A DNA stretch of 64,000 nucleotides from Micropruina glycogenica (lineage in GTDB: Bacteria; Actinomycetota; Actinomycetes; Propionibacteriales; Propionibacteriaceae). Made by a program: the position numbers and the translations under genes. The DNA is taken from assembly GCF_900289045.1 (NCBI RefSeq), contig NZ_LT985188.1, forward strand, positions 1,674,001 to 1,738,000, given 5' to 3'. This document shows, piece after piece, positions 35,228 through 42,014 of the stretch. Every line of letters begins with the position of its first letter. The first letter of the stretch is position 1. The notes below the pieces were generated by a model. It searched no databases. It was not told where the DNA came from and was given only the letters and a program-made list of their open reading frames with translations.

Positions 35228-35332
35228 GCGGCGCACTGTCACTGTGCCCTGTGACAGAACCTTTCAGGCCGCCAGCTCGGCCACCACCAGCCCGCCGCCC
35301 ACGACGTCGGCGCGGCCGTGGGTGGCCGCGCC

Positions 35333-36496
35333 TCAACCGGTGGGGTTGGCCTCGACGCCGTGCGGAAGCCGGGCGACCAGTCGCCATTCGGTGCCTGCTC
35401 GGGTCTGCTCGCTGGTGCCGCCCAGCAGCGCCAGCCTTTCGCGCACGCCGGTCAACCCCATGCCGGGCGCCGCGGCCGACTGCGCGCCCGCGGTGTTGGT
35501 GTAGGTGGCAACCACGTCGTCGCCGTCGTCGCGAATGTCGATGCGGCACAGGGTGCCGGGTGCCGCGTGGCGCACCATGTTGTTCACCGCCTCGACGGTC
35601 ACCGCACTCAGCGCCTGCGCCCGCGCGGCGCTCAGCCGGCCCACACCCACCTCGGACTCGGCGGTGAAGCCCGCGGTGACGAGTCGCTCGACCTGCTGCT
35701 CGACGGTCGCGCGCAGGGTCCCGAGGCTCGCCAGCGGTACACCTGCGGACGGCTCCCGTCCGCGCAACCGGCCCAGAATCTGACGCAGGTCGTGCGCCGA
35801 TGACCGGCACTGCTCAGCGATCCATTCCAAGTCGGTGCGCACCTCGCCGGGTACGTCAGTCTCAGCCAGCGCCAGGTGTGCTCGCATCGCCGTGGCCGAC
35901 AGCGTTTGCGCCACGGTGTCGTGCAGGTCGCGGGCGAGTTCGAGGCGAAACTCCTCCAGGTCGGCCGCGGCCCGCTCACGCTCCTGCTGCAGCAGCCGGT
36001 AGCGCCGATGCCACAGCGCACCCGATCCGACCGCCACGCCGAGGAACACCGCCCAGAGCAGCGATGACCCCCAGTACCGTTCGGGTTCGACGCCCGATCG
36101 AACAATCATCACTGCGAAGAGCAGCCCTGCCACGACGAGCGTCAGAGGTAACCGCCACGACAGGTTCTTGCGATGGGCCGCAAACACGACGATCAGCACA
36201 CCCAGGCCACTGACGCTCGGCCCAGCATCGGGAATCACCAGCCAGACCGCGAGGCCGAGGGCCGCCACACTCGCCCCAACCAGGGGCCAGCGGTAGGCGG
36301 CGGCGGCGCCGGCACACGTCACGATGTCGATCCACAGGTAGTGCGGCCACGGCTCCCCGTAGCTCGCGACCAGCGACACGATCAATAGTGCGCTCGCGAG
36401 CGCCGGCTCAAGCCACAGCGCCTCACCCTTGACAGGACGCTGAGCAGCCACCATGAAGGCAGCGTAGCGAGCCTGCTCCCCACCGATTGGGTTCAT
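35333..36496 (-). CDS. NarL-family sensor histidine kinase
   Basis: This 387-residue membrane kinase has about six membrane segments in residues 30-162. A coiled linker (RRYRLLQQERERAAADLEEF) and the HisKA_3 dimerisation helix with ELARDLHDTVAQTLSATAMR (H192) follow. The HATPase domain has VTVEAVNNMVRHAA (N box) and GMGLTGVRERLALLGG. The ATG overlaps the stop of a 47-codon ORF (ATGA). A matching NarL-type regulator lies at 41065-41694 on the same strand, beyond the bacteriocin genes. It is likely the sensor that controls them (inference). Confidence 0.92.
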   Translation of the reverse strand: MNPIGGEQARYAAFMVAAQRPVKGEALWLEPALASALLIVSLVASYGEPWPHYLWIDIVTCAGAAAAYRWPLVGASVAALGLAVWLVIPDAGPSVSGLGVLIVVFAAHRKNLSWRLPLTLVVAGLLFAVMIVRSGVEPERYWGSSLLWAVFLGVAVGSGALWHRRYRLLQQERERAAADLEEFRLELARDLHDTVAQTLSATAMRAHLALAETDVPGEVRTDLEWIAEQCRSSAHDLRQILGRLRGREPSAGVPLASLGTLRATVEQQVERLVTAGFTAESEVGVGRLSAARAQALSAVTVEAVNNMVRHAAPGTLCRIDIRDDGDDVVATYTNTAGAQSAAAPGMGLTGVRERLALLGGTSEQTRAGTEWRLVARLPHGVEANPTG

Positions 36497-36636
36497 CTAC
36501 GACAGAAGTAGGGCGGCAGCCAGTCGCAGATGCCGTTGATTCGGCGAGCCACTCGCCGCACGGGCACGACGCGTGCGCCCAGGTGCAGCAATGGCATCGA
36601 CGCCACTATCAGTTCGATCACGTTCAGCATTGTCAT
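36493..36636 (-). CDS. 47-residue peptide translationally coupled to the kinase; possible signal peptide precursor
   Basis: An ATG at 36636 follows a strong Shine-Dalgarno region (GAGGAGATAGGAAG). The product has a hydrophobic first half (MTMLNVIELIVASMPLLHLG), a basic middle (RRVARR) and a C-terminus CDWLPPYFCRR with two cysteines seven residues apart. Its TGA overlaps the kinase ATG. Small peptides encoded directly before sensor kinases are often inducers, so it may be the ligand or a processed pheromone. It might instead be a second bacteriocin-like peptide or only a coupling leader. No family was recognised. Confidence 0.55.
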   Translation of the reverse strand: MTMLNVIELIVASMPLLHLGARVVPVRRVARRINGICDWLPPYFCRR

Positions 36637-36706
36637 CTTCCTATCTCCTCGGGGTGTGCTGGACGCGCGTCACGCTACGCACAAATCCCACCGCCATTGC
36701 CGGCCA

Positions 36707-36811
36707 GTCACCAGCGGGTGACACCCAGACACCACGGGCAGAGGGTTCGATCAACTTTCGGAGACTGTTGGCGCTCGCGCGATCAACTTCGGGTGACAGT
36801 CGCTGGCGCGC
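36707..36811. promoter_or_regulatory. Palindrome and 32-bp direct repeat in the kinase/bacteriocin divergent region
   Basis: GTCACC-AGCG-GGTGAC (36707-36722) is a perfect 6+6 palindrome. Downstream CGATCAACTTTCGG (36748) and CGATCAACTTCGGG (36780) start two related ~32-bp units, each continuing into TGTTGGCGCTCGCG or AGTCGCTGGCGCG. They lie between the two divergent small-peptide genes and could be operator sites for the NarL-type regulator. No convincing -10/-35 pair was found by eye. Confidence 0.45.
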
Positions 36812-36840
36812 CGCGTCTGCACTGGGCTGAATGGACACCA

Positions 36841-36860
36841 GCCGCGGAAAGGTCCGCGGC
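36841..36860 (+). promoter_or_regulatory. Hairpin before the bacteriocin ribosome-binding site
   Basis: GCCGCGGA-AAGG-TCCGCGGC is a perfect 8-bp stem with a four-base loop, ending 26 nt before the ATG. The purine-rich ribosome-binding sequence AGGGGGGG (36871-36878) follows. It may stabilise the mRNA 5' end or be part of a regulatory leader. Confidence 0.55.
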
Positions 36861-36886
36861 CTCAACGCCGAGGGGGGGTGAAGAAC

Positions 36887-37051
36887 ATGTGGAGCATCTT
36901 TCTTCGTATCGTCGCTTTGATCGCCAAGTACGGCAAGCGGGCAGTCGATTGGTGCTGGGCAAACCGTAACCGAATCTATGACTGGATTCGCAACGGAATG
37001 GCAGTCGACTGGATCATCAATCGCATTCTGGAAATTCTCGGTCTGCGCTGA
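36887..37051 (+). CDS. Leaderless class II bacteriocin, aureocin A53 / lacticin Q type
   Basis: This 54-residue peptide has no signal or leader. It is cationic (9 Arg/Lys against 4 Asp/Glu) and rich in Trp at positions 2, 22, 24, 33 and 42. From memory, lacticin Q shares the core AKYG..AV.W.WAN...I.DW...G.A.DW....I..ILG, and the present peptide has AKYGKRAVDWCWANRNRIYD, then DWI, VDWIINRILEILGLR at matching positions and nearly equal length. Differences include a Cys at 23 where lacticin Q has Ala. Such peptides fold as four helices, act directly on membranes of other Gram-positives, and need no processing. The five genes downstream match the known transport/immunity set. It has a strong purine-rich ribosome-binding site. 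Confidence 0.88.
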   Translation: MWSIFLRIVALIAKYGKRAVDWCWANRNRIYDWIRNGMAVDWIINRILEILGLR

Positions 37052-37057
37052 CAGATG

Positions 37058-37098
37058 AGGGTGGTTGGCGCTGATCGAAGCAGCACCAACCACCCTTT
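37058..37098 (+). terminator. Strong hairpin after the bacteriocin gene (probable leaky terminator)
   Basis: AGGGTGGTTGG (37058-37068) pairs perfectly with CCAACCACCCT (37086-37096). GCTG/CAGC extends the stem inside the loop, and TTTC follows. It begins 7 nt after the stop. A partial terminator here would favour the short bacteriocin mRNA over the transport/immunity genes, a common design. Confidence 0.65.
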
Positions 37099-37132
37099 CA
37101 GCCCACTGTACTACCCCGAGTTGGAGAGAGCC

Positions 37133-37408
37133 ATGTACCTTCCTCGCATCGACGGCGCCTATCTGGCTGTTGCGGCCGGCGTGCTACTTGTCGTACTGGC
37201 GCACGGGTGGCTGATCCGTCGTCAAGCCAGGTGGCCGAGTCTCGTCGTGCCTGTGCTGTACGTGGTCGGAGTCGGCTACCTGGCCGCCGTCGGCCTGATG
37301 CGCTCACCCCTGGACTACCTGTTCGCAGCGTTCGGCCTGGCAGGGCTCCTGCTCTGGCCGGCCCAGGTGCGACGCACCCCTCAGGAGGTGCGTCGTGTGT
37401 CGCGGTGA
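37133..37408 (+). CDS. Small membrane protein of the bacteriocin cluster (LnqB position)
   Basis: This 91-residue protein has three hydrophobic segments: AYLAVAAGVLLVVLAHGWL, LVVPVLYVVGVGYLAAVGL and YLFAAFGLAGLLLW. They are joined by basic loops, and the tail is basic (RRTPQEVRRVSR). The ATG at 37133 follows GGAGAG; the upstream in-frame start has no support. It occupies the place of the small membrane gene that follows the structural gene in lacticin Q-type clusters. It probably helps immunity or secretion, but sequence homology is not established. Confidence 0.7.
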   Translation: MYLPRIDGAYLAVAAGVLLVVLAHGWLIRRQARWPSLVVPVLYVVGVGYLAAVGLMRSPLDYLFAAFGLAGLLLWPAQVRRTPQEVRRVSR

Positions 37409-37874
37409 CCGGTGGCGCACGCTGCCCGTCGCGGCGGTCGGACTGTGGCGTCTGCACGCGGTGGCATCGGCGGTGATCTTCAGCGCCCTGCTGTGGCTCG
37501 CAGGTTGGTACTGGTGGCCGTCCGACTGGTTGAAGGCACTGGCGTGGATCGGAATCGCCGTGGGTGCCGTGTCGACAGTCGCAGAGCTGATCTGGCTGAT
37601 TCCACGCCGATGGCGCGCCTACCGCTACTGCCTGGACGAGCGCGGCCTACGCCAGCGCGAAGGGGTGCTGGTTGCGCGCAGTCTGACCGTTCCGGCGAAC
37701 CAGATTCTCTTCGTGGACGTCCGTGAGGGCCCTGTTCAGCGTGCCCTGGGTCTGAGCACGGTCCGCATCGGCACGCTCGGCTCGACCCACGACCTCGGCC
37801 CGGTGGGCGCGGAAGAGGCGGCGGCCCTGGCCCAGGCTCACCTCAACCGGACGGTCGATCATGCGCCGCGTTAG
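37395..37874 (+). CDS. bPH2-domain membrane protein, YdbS-like (LnqC position)
   Basis: This 159-residue protein has two adjacent membrane helices (about residues 22-42 and 47-69). One bacterial PH domain of the DUF304/bPH2 type follows: YRYCLDERGLRQREGVLVARSLTVPANQILFVDVREGPVQRALGLSTVRIGTLG. The GTG at 37395 is preceded by AGGAGG at the right spacing and overlaps the previous gene by 14 nt. Single-bPH2 proteins of this kind pair with multi-bPH2 proteins in aureocin A53 and lacticin Q clusters, where they serve secretion and self-protection. Confidence 0.85.
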   Translation: MCRGDRWRTLPVAAVGLWRLHAVASAVIFSALLWLAGWYWWPSDWLKALAWIGIAVGAVSTVAELIWLIPRRWRAYRYCLDERGLRQREGVLVARSLTVPANQILFVDVREGPVQRALGLSTVRIGTLGSTHDLGPVGAEEAAALAQAHLNRTVDHAPR

Positions 37875-39267
37875 CCCCCGCCTCATCGCGCTGCGGGCGG
37901 TCGACGCGGTCAAGGTCTACGTGCCCTTCATGTTGCTGCAGGGCGGCGTGGCCGAACGCCTGCCGCAATGGCTTCACCTGCCGTGGACGCTGCTCGTGAT
38001 CTACTACTCGGCCACCCGCGTTCAGGTACTGCTCTTCGACTGGTTGACCACTCGCTTCGCCGTCACCGGCGACGGCATCAGCCTGCAAACCGGTTGGCCC
38101 ACTCGGCAGGTCGCCTTCGCCCGGTGGTCAGAGATCAGCGCGCTGTCGATCGACCAAGACCTGTCGCACCGCCTGATCGGGGCGAGCCGGATACGCGCAG
38201 TGATCGGCGCAGAGGGCCGCGAGGATCTGCTGCTGGAGGCAATGGACGCCGATCAGGTCGCCCGGGTGCGAGCCCTCTACGCAGAGCACTCGGCCTCGGG
38301 CCGTGCAGCGGCAGCGGCCGCAGAGTCACCCACTGCGTCGGCGGCCGGCACCGTGCCCGGCACGTTGATCTACTCGGCGTCGCTGCGCGACAAGGCCCTG
38401 ATCTCACTGACCCATGCCAAGTTCCTGCTCATCATCCCTTTCGTGCTCGGCGCCTACAACGACCTCGCCGAGCCACTGCGCCTGCCCAGCGGCACCGGGT
38501 TGATCGAGCAGGTGCTGAGCGGCGACCCGACGGTGCTCGCGGCCGCCGTCGCCCTGGCGTTCGCTTTCGGCTTCGTGCGGGCGTCGATCACCTTTCACGA
38601 GTTTCGGGTGAGCCGTGAAGGCTCCCGCTTCGTGAGCACCGGCGGCCTGTTTCACCATCAGGCGCGCGAGGCCGACCTCAGTCGAGTCGTGGGCGTTCGG
38701 TTGTCGCAGAATGTGCTGATGCGAGTGGTCGGCTGCAGCCGGCTCAGCCTCGTGGTCGACAACGCGCGTGGCGAGTTTCGTACGTTCGTCGTGCTGCCGG
38801 TTGCCACCAACGATCGGGCTCGCGGGCTGGCCCACGAACTCATGTCGGCCGATTGCGAGGTGGCCGCGCCCCCTCGGCCTCGGCCCGGCCTGAGCATCTG
38901 CGCCGCAACGGTGAGCACGTTGGTCAGCGTCATGCTGCTCTGGCACGGCTTGCCCTGGTTCGCCGCCTCGACGCTGGCCCTGGGTGTCGTACTGGCCGAC
39001 CGCTGGTACGCCGCCTTTGCGCCCGTCGCGCTGGGCAGCCTGAGCCATCGTCGAGGCTGGCTGGCCACCCGGCACTACCTGTTGCGCTTGTCCAGCGCCA
39101 GGTCGGCGACCAGTTGGCACCTGCCCGCCGGCCTGCGCACGTCATTGTTGCGGGTGACGGTGATGGACCGTCGGCCGGTCGGCCTCTGGGGCGCGCGCAC
39201 CCCCACCACCGAGTGTGACGAGCTGGGCGACCTGATTCTGCTGACCAACCAAGGAGCGAACCGATGA
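37861..39267 (+). CDS. Multi-bPH2 membrane protein, YdbT-like (LnqD position)
   Basis: This 468-residue protein alternates membrane pairs with bPH2 domains. Helices at about 14-60 precede a first domain (RFAVTGDGISLQTGWPTRQVAFARW). Helices at 187-240 precede a second (FRVSREGSRFVSTGGLFHHQAREADLSRVVGVRLSQN). Helices at 344-380 precede a third, weaker one (LGSLSHRRGWLATRHYLL). It overlaps the previous gene by 14 nt and the next by 4 nt. This architecture matches the large bPH2 protein of leaderless bacteriocin clusters (AucE/LnqD type). Confidence 0.85.
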   Translation: MRRVSPRLIALRAVDAVKVYVPFMLLQGGVAERLPQWLHLPWTLLVIYYSATRVQVLLFDWLTTRFAVTGDGISLQTGWPTRQVAFARWSEISALSIDQDLSHRLIGASRIRAVIGAEGREDLLLEAMDADQVARVRALYAEHSASGRAAAAAAESPTASAAGTVPGTLIYSASLRDKALISLTHAKFLLIIPFVLGAYNDLAEPLRLPSGTGLIEQVLSGDPTVLAAAVALAFAFGFVRASITFHEFRVSREGSRFVSTGGLFHHQAREADLSRVVGVRLSQNVLMRVVGCSRLSLVVDNARGEFRTFVVLPVATNDRARGLAHELMSADCEVAAPPRPRPGLSICAATVSTLVSVMLLWHGLPWFAASTLALGVVLADRWYAAFAPVALGSLSHRRGWLATRHYLLRLSSARSATSWHLPAGLRTSLLRVTVMDRRPVGLWGARTPTTECDELGDLILLTNQGANR

Positions 39268-40184
39268 TCGAGATCTGCGGAGTGACCCGCACCTACGCCT
39301 CCACCCGGGCGTTGGACGGGGTGAGCTTCTGTGTGCCCGATGGAGCCGTCACCGGCTTCGTCGGCCCCAACGGTGCCGGCAAGTCCACCCTGATGCGGGT
39401 TGCGACGGGCCTTGAACTGCCTGACTCCGGTTCCGTCGTGGTCGATGGCACCCCACTGGGCGGACGAGCGGCGGGACAGGTGAAGGTGGGCGCACTGCTG
39501 GAGGCGGGGTGGGTGTTGCCGCGTCGAACCGCTCGCGACCACGTGCGCCTGGTCGCCATAGCCCTCGGTCTGCCGGCCTCGCGGGCCGAGCAGGTGCTCG
39601 CATTCACCGGCCTGACCGAGGTGGCCCATCACCCGATCGGCAGCTTCTCACTGGGCATGAAGCAACGCCTCGGCATCGCGACGGCCGTGCTGTCGGAGCC
39701 CCAGACCCTGTTGCTCGACGAACCGGCCAACGGCCTCGACCCCGACGGCGTGGCCTGGCTACGGCGCTTCGTGCGCGAGCTGGCCGGCCAGGGCAAAGCT
39801 GTGCTGATCTCGTCCCATCTGCTCAGCGAACTGGCCCAGACCGTCGACCGGATCGTCATGATCGGGCGCGGCCGCGTGCTGCACGAAGGGCCGTTGGGCG
39901 ACCTTCTCGTGGCCGACCGAAGCGTCAGTTTCGCTTCCTGCGACGACGACGCCTCGCTCGCCGTTCGTTGCCGCGAAGCCGGAGCCGAGGTCGTCAGGCT
40001 GCCCGACGGACGCCTGCGCATCGCCGGTTTGACGGTCATCGAGGTGAGCCGGCTGGCCCGCGACCATGACCTGCTCCTCACCCATCTCTCGGCGGCCATG
40101 GCCAGTCTTGAGGAGCGCTTTGCCGCGATCACCGAACAGCACGTCGACTACCGCGCCGGGCTCCACCCCGCCGCAGCCCGCTGA
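39264..40184 (+). CDS. ABC transporter ATPase of the bacteriocin cluster (LnqE position)
   Basis: This 306-residue ATPase has Walker A GFVGPNGAGKSTLM, the signature GSFSLGMKQRLGIATA, Walker B TLLLDEPANGLDPDG and the switch His in LISSHLLSEL. A C-terminal ~90-residue extension (SVSFASCDDDASLAVRC...) is typical of the CcmA/drug-export subgroup. It is ATGA-coupled to the bPH2 gene and 10 nt before the permease. With the permease it likely pumps the peptide out or removes it from the membrane. Confidence 0.9.
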   Translation: MIEICGVTRTYASTRALDGVSFCVPDGAVTGFVGPNGAGKSTLMRVATGLELPDSGSVVVDGTPLGGRAAGQVKVGALLEAGWVLPRRTARDHVRLVAIALGLPASRAEQVLAFTGLTEVAHHPIGSFSLGMKQRLGIATAVLSEPQTLLLDEPANGLDPDGVAWLRRFVRELAGQGKAVLISSHLLSELAQTVDRIVMIGRGRVLHEGPLGDLLVADRSVSFASCDDDASLAVRCREAGAEVVRLPDGRLRIAGLTVIEVSRLARDHDLLLTHLSAAMASLEERFAAITEQHVDYRAGLHPAAAR

Positions 40185-40194
40185 GGAGGCAATC

Positions 40195-40959
40195 ATGCTG
40201 AGCAACGCCGTCGGTTCCGAACTGATCAAACTGCGCGCTTACCGGCTGACTTACTGGCTGCTGCCGCTGGCTCTGGTGTTCTTGGTGACGGCCGCCGCCT
40301 TCGGGTTCGACTCCGTTCGCCTCTCGGCGGCTGAGGCGGCGCCGCAGTCTGTTCTGATCGACAGCGCGGCGTACGCCTTCGGCCTGGGTTCGCCGCTGTC
40401 AGGGCTGGTGCTGGGTGTGTTCGCTGCGTTGATCGTGACCGCCGATCAGGGCAGCGGCACCATCTACCAGTCGTTGCTGGTGCTGTCGCGCCGTACCGTG
40501 GTGCTGGCCAAGGTGTTGGCCAGTGGTGCGGCGGCCGCGCTGATCACTGCGGTCGGCACCTTCGCCATCGCTGCGGTGGCGCTGGTCATGCTGCCCGGCA
40601 GCCTGGTCGGCGCTCTGGCCGCGGCTCCGGCACTGTGGGTGACGCTGGCGGGCACGCTGGTGAGTCATCTCACCTGGGTGGCCGTCGGCTTGGGCTTCAG
40701 CCTGCTGCTGCAGCGCCAGGCGAGCGCGGTGGGCGCCATGGTGATGCTGCTCTTCGTCGTGCCCATGGTGGGAGCGGCGCTCGTTGCCGCCGGACGCACC
40801 CAGAACTGGCTCGGGTACCTTCCGGCCGGCCTCATGCAGACCGCGACCGGAACCGTCACAGCGCAGCCGGGCCCGACCGCCCTGCTCGCGTGTGTGCTGC
40901 TACTTGGCTGGTGCCTCGCGTTCGTCGAAGCCGGCTGGCTGCGCTTTCGACGCCGCTAG
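40195..40959 (+). CDS. ABC transporter permease of the bacteriocin cluster (LnqF position)
   Basis: This 254-residue ABC-2-type permease has six hydrophobic segments, starting with a cytosolic amphipathic part (SNAVGSELIKLRAYRLTYWLLPLAL). The EMRSGT-like loop TADQGSGTIYQSLLVLSRR is characteristic of permeases that work with CcmA-type ATPases. The ATG at 40195 follows GAGGAGG (40183-40189); the longer frame starting at 40066 lies inside the ATPase gene and is rejected. It is the last gene of the cluster, and a hairpin follows at 41016. Confidence 0.88.
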   Translation: MLSNAVGSELIKLRAYRLTYWLLPLALVFLVTAAAFGFDSVRLSAAEAAPQSVLIDSAAYAFGLGSPLSGLVLGVFAALIVTADQGSGTIYQSLLVLSRRTVVLAKVLASGAAAALITAVGTFAIAAVALVMLPGSLVGALAAAPALWVTLAGTLVSHLTWVAVGLGFSLLLQRQASAVGAMVMLLFVVPMVGAALVAAGRTQNWLGYLPAGLMQTATGTVTAQPGPTALLACVLLLGWCLAFVEAGWLRFRRR

Positions 40960-41015
40960 AACCGTGGGTCTGCGACGGCCACACTGGTCGAGCGCGTCGA
41001 GTATGTCTCGTGGGG

Positions 41016-41034
41016 TCGGCGGACTCCCCGCCGA
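41016..41034. terminator. Hairpin between convergent permease and response regulator genes
   Basis: TCGGCGG (41016-41022) pairs with CCGCCGA (41028-41034) around ACTCC. It lies in the 105-bp gap between convergent genes and has no U-run on either side. It may end transcription from both directions weakly. Confidence 0.45.
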
Positions 41035-41064
41035 ACCAACCGACGACGATGACGTGATCGGGCC

Positions 41065-41694
41065 TCAGCCGACCACGACCCCCCACTCGTGGGCGCGGGC
41101 TGCCAGTTGGGCGCGGCTGCGGCTGTCGGTCTTGCGCAGCAGCCGGCTCACGTAGGTCTTCACGGTGCTGGGGGCCAGATGCAGGGCGTCGCCGATGTCA
41201 CCGTTGTTCAGGCCCTGCCCGACCAGGCCGAGCAACTCGACGTCGGCGTCGTTGAGGTGCTTGGGCCGAGCCCCGACAGTGGTGATGCCGCGAAGAACCT
41301 GAGCGGTCAGCTTGGGTGACACCAGGGCGTCGCCCTCGTAGGCGCTGCGTATCGCTTGAACCAGCAGGGCCGGTGGATCGACCTTGAGCAGAAACCCACT
41401 GGCCCCTGCCGACAACGCGGCCCGCATCGACGATTCGTCGCCCAGCGCGGTGAAACACAACGCCCGAGGCGGGTCGGGCAGAGCGAACACCGCTTTGAGC
41501 AGCTCCAGCCCGTTCAGGTGCGGCATATGCAGATCGGTGATCAGCACGTCCGGGTGCAGCGATTCGACCAGGGCGAGCGCCTTCGCGCCATCGCCGGCAA
41601 TGTCGAGCACCTCGATGTCGGGCACCGGGGCCAGGTATCCGCGAATCGCGCGTTGGGCCAGTGGATCGTCTTCGGCGGCCAGCACCCGAATCAT
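41065..41694 (-). CDS. NarL/LuxR-family response regulator
   Basis: This 209-residue regulator has a receiver domain with acidic pocket AAEDD, phosphoacceptor D54 (DVLITDLHMP), Thr in CFTALGDES and K104 (FLLKVD). The C-terminal LuxR helix-turn-helix follows (LNDADVELLGLVGQGLNNGDIGDALHLAPSTVKTYVSRLLRKTDSRSRAQLA). It is the natural partner of the kinase at 35333-36496. The two would be adjacent if the plus-strand bacteriocin genes were removed. The likely targets are the repeats at 36707-36811. Confidence 0.93.
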   Translation of the reverse strand: MIRVLAAEDDPLAQRAIRGYLAPVPDIEVLDIAGDGAKALALVESLHPDVLITDLHMPHLNGLELLKAVFALPDPPRALCFTALGDESSMRAALSAGASGFLLKVDPPALLVQAIRSAYEGDALVSPKLTAQVLRGITTVGARPKHLNDADVELLGLVGQGLNNGDIGDALHLAPSTVKTYVSRLLRKTDSRSRAQLAARAHEWGVVVG

Positions 41695-41792
41695 GCTGCA
41701 GCCACCGTTCGACCCAGCCTTCGGGTGGTCGCGAATCGGCTGGACCTTGGCGGTCGGGCGCGCTCAGCCCCGGCACTGGCGATCGGCTTCAT
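41691..41792 (-). CDS. Possible 33-residue ORF coupled to the response regulator
   Basis: An ATG at 41792, preceded by GTGAGAGAGACC, opens a 33-codon frame rich in Arg, Ala and Ser. Its TGA overlaps the regulator ATG (ATGA), as for the peptide upstream of the kinase. The composition is not distinctive. It may be only a coupling leader or chance. The rest of the 41793-42014 gap shows no gene. Confidence 0.3.
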   Translation of the reverse strand: MKPIASAGAERARPPRSSRFATTRRLGRTVAAA

Positions 41793-42014
41793 GGTCTCTC
41801 TCACGAGGGGTGTTGAAACCATCCTGCGCCACGACGGGTGCAAATTGCACGAACTCACTCGGCGAAGCCCTCAAATCGGCGGGCACGTTGGTCGAGCCGA
41901 ATGGTCGGCCACCGAAGGGCCGGTATCGGTCGCACACATTTCGAGCGCGCGGCGACCTGATGGTTGCGTTGGCTCATCCCCTCGCCGGCCAGGTCGATCA
42001 GCGATGCACGTGCA

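Noticed and set aside
41065-41694. Reading the regulator as part of an unrelated xerD operon
   Set aside because: A 320-bp gap separates them, and the NarL-type regulator matches the kinase at 35333-36496 better.
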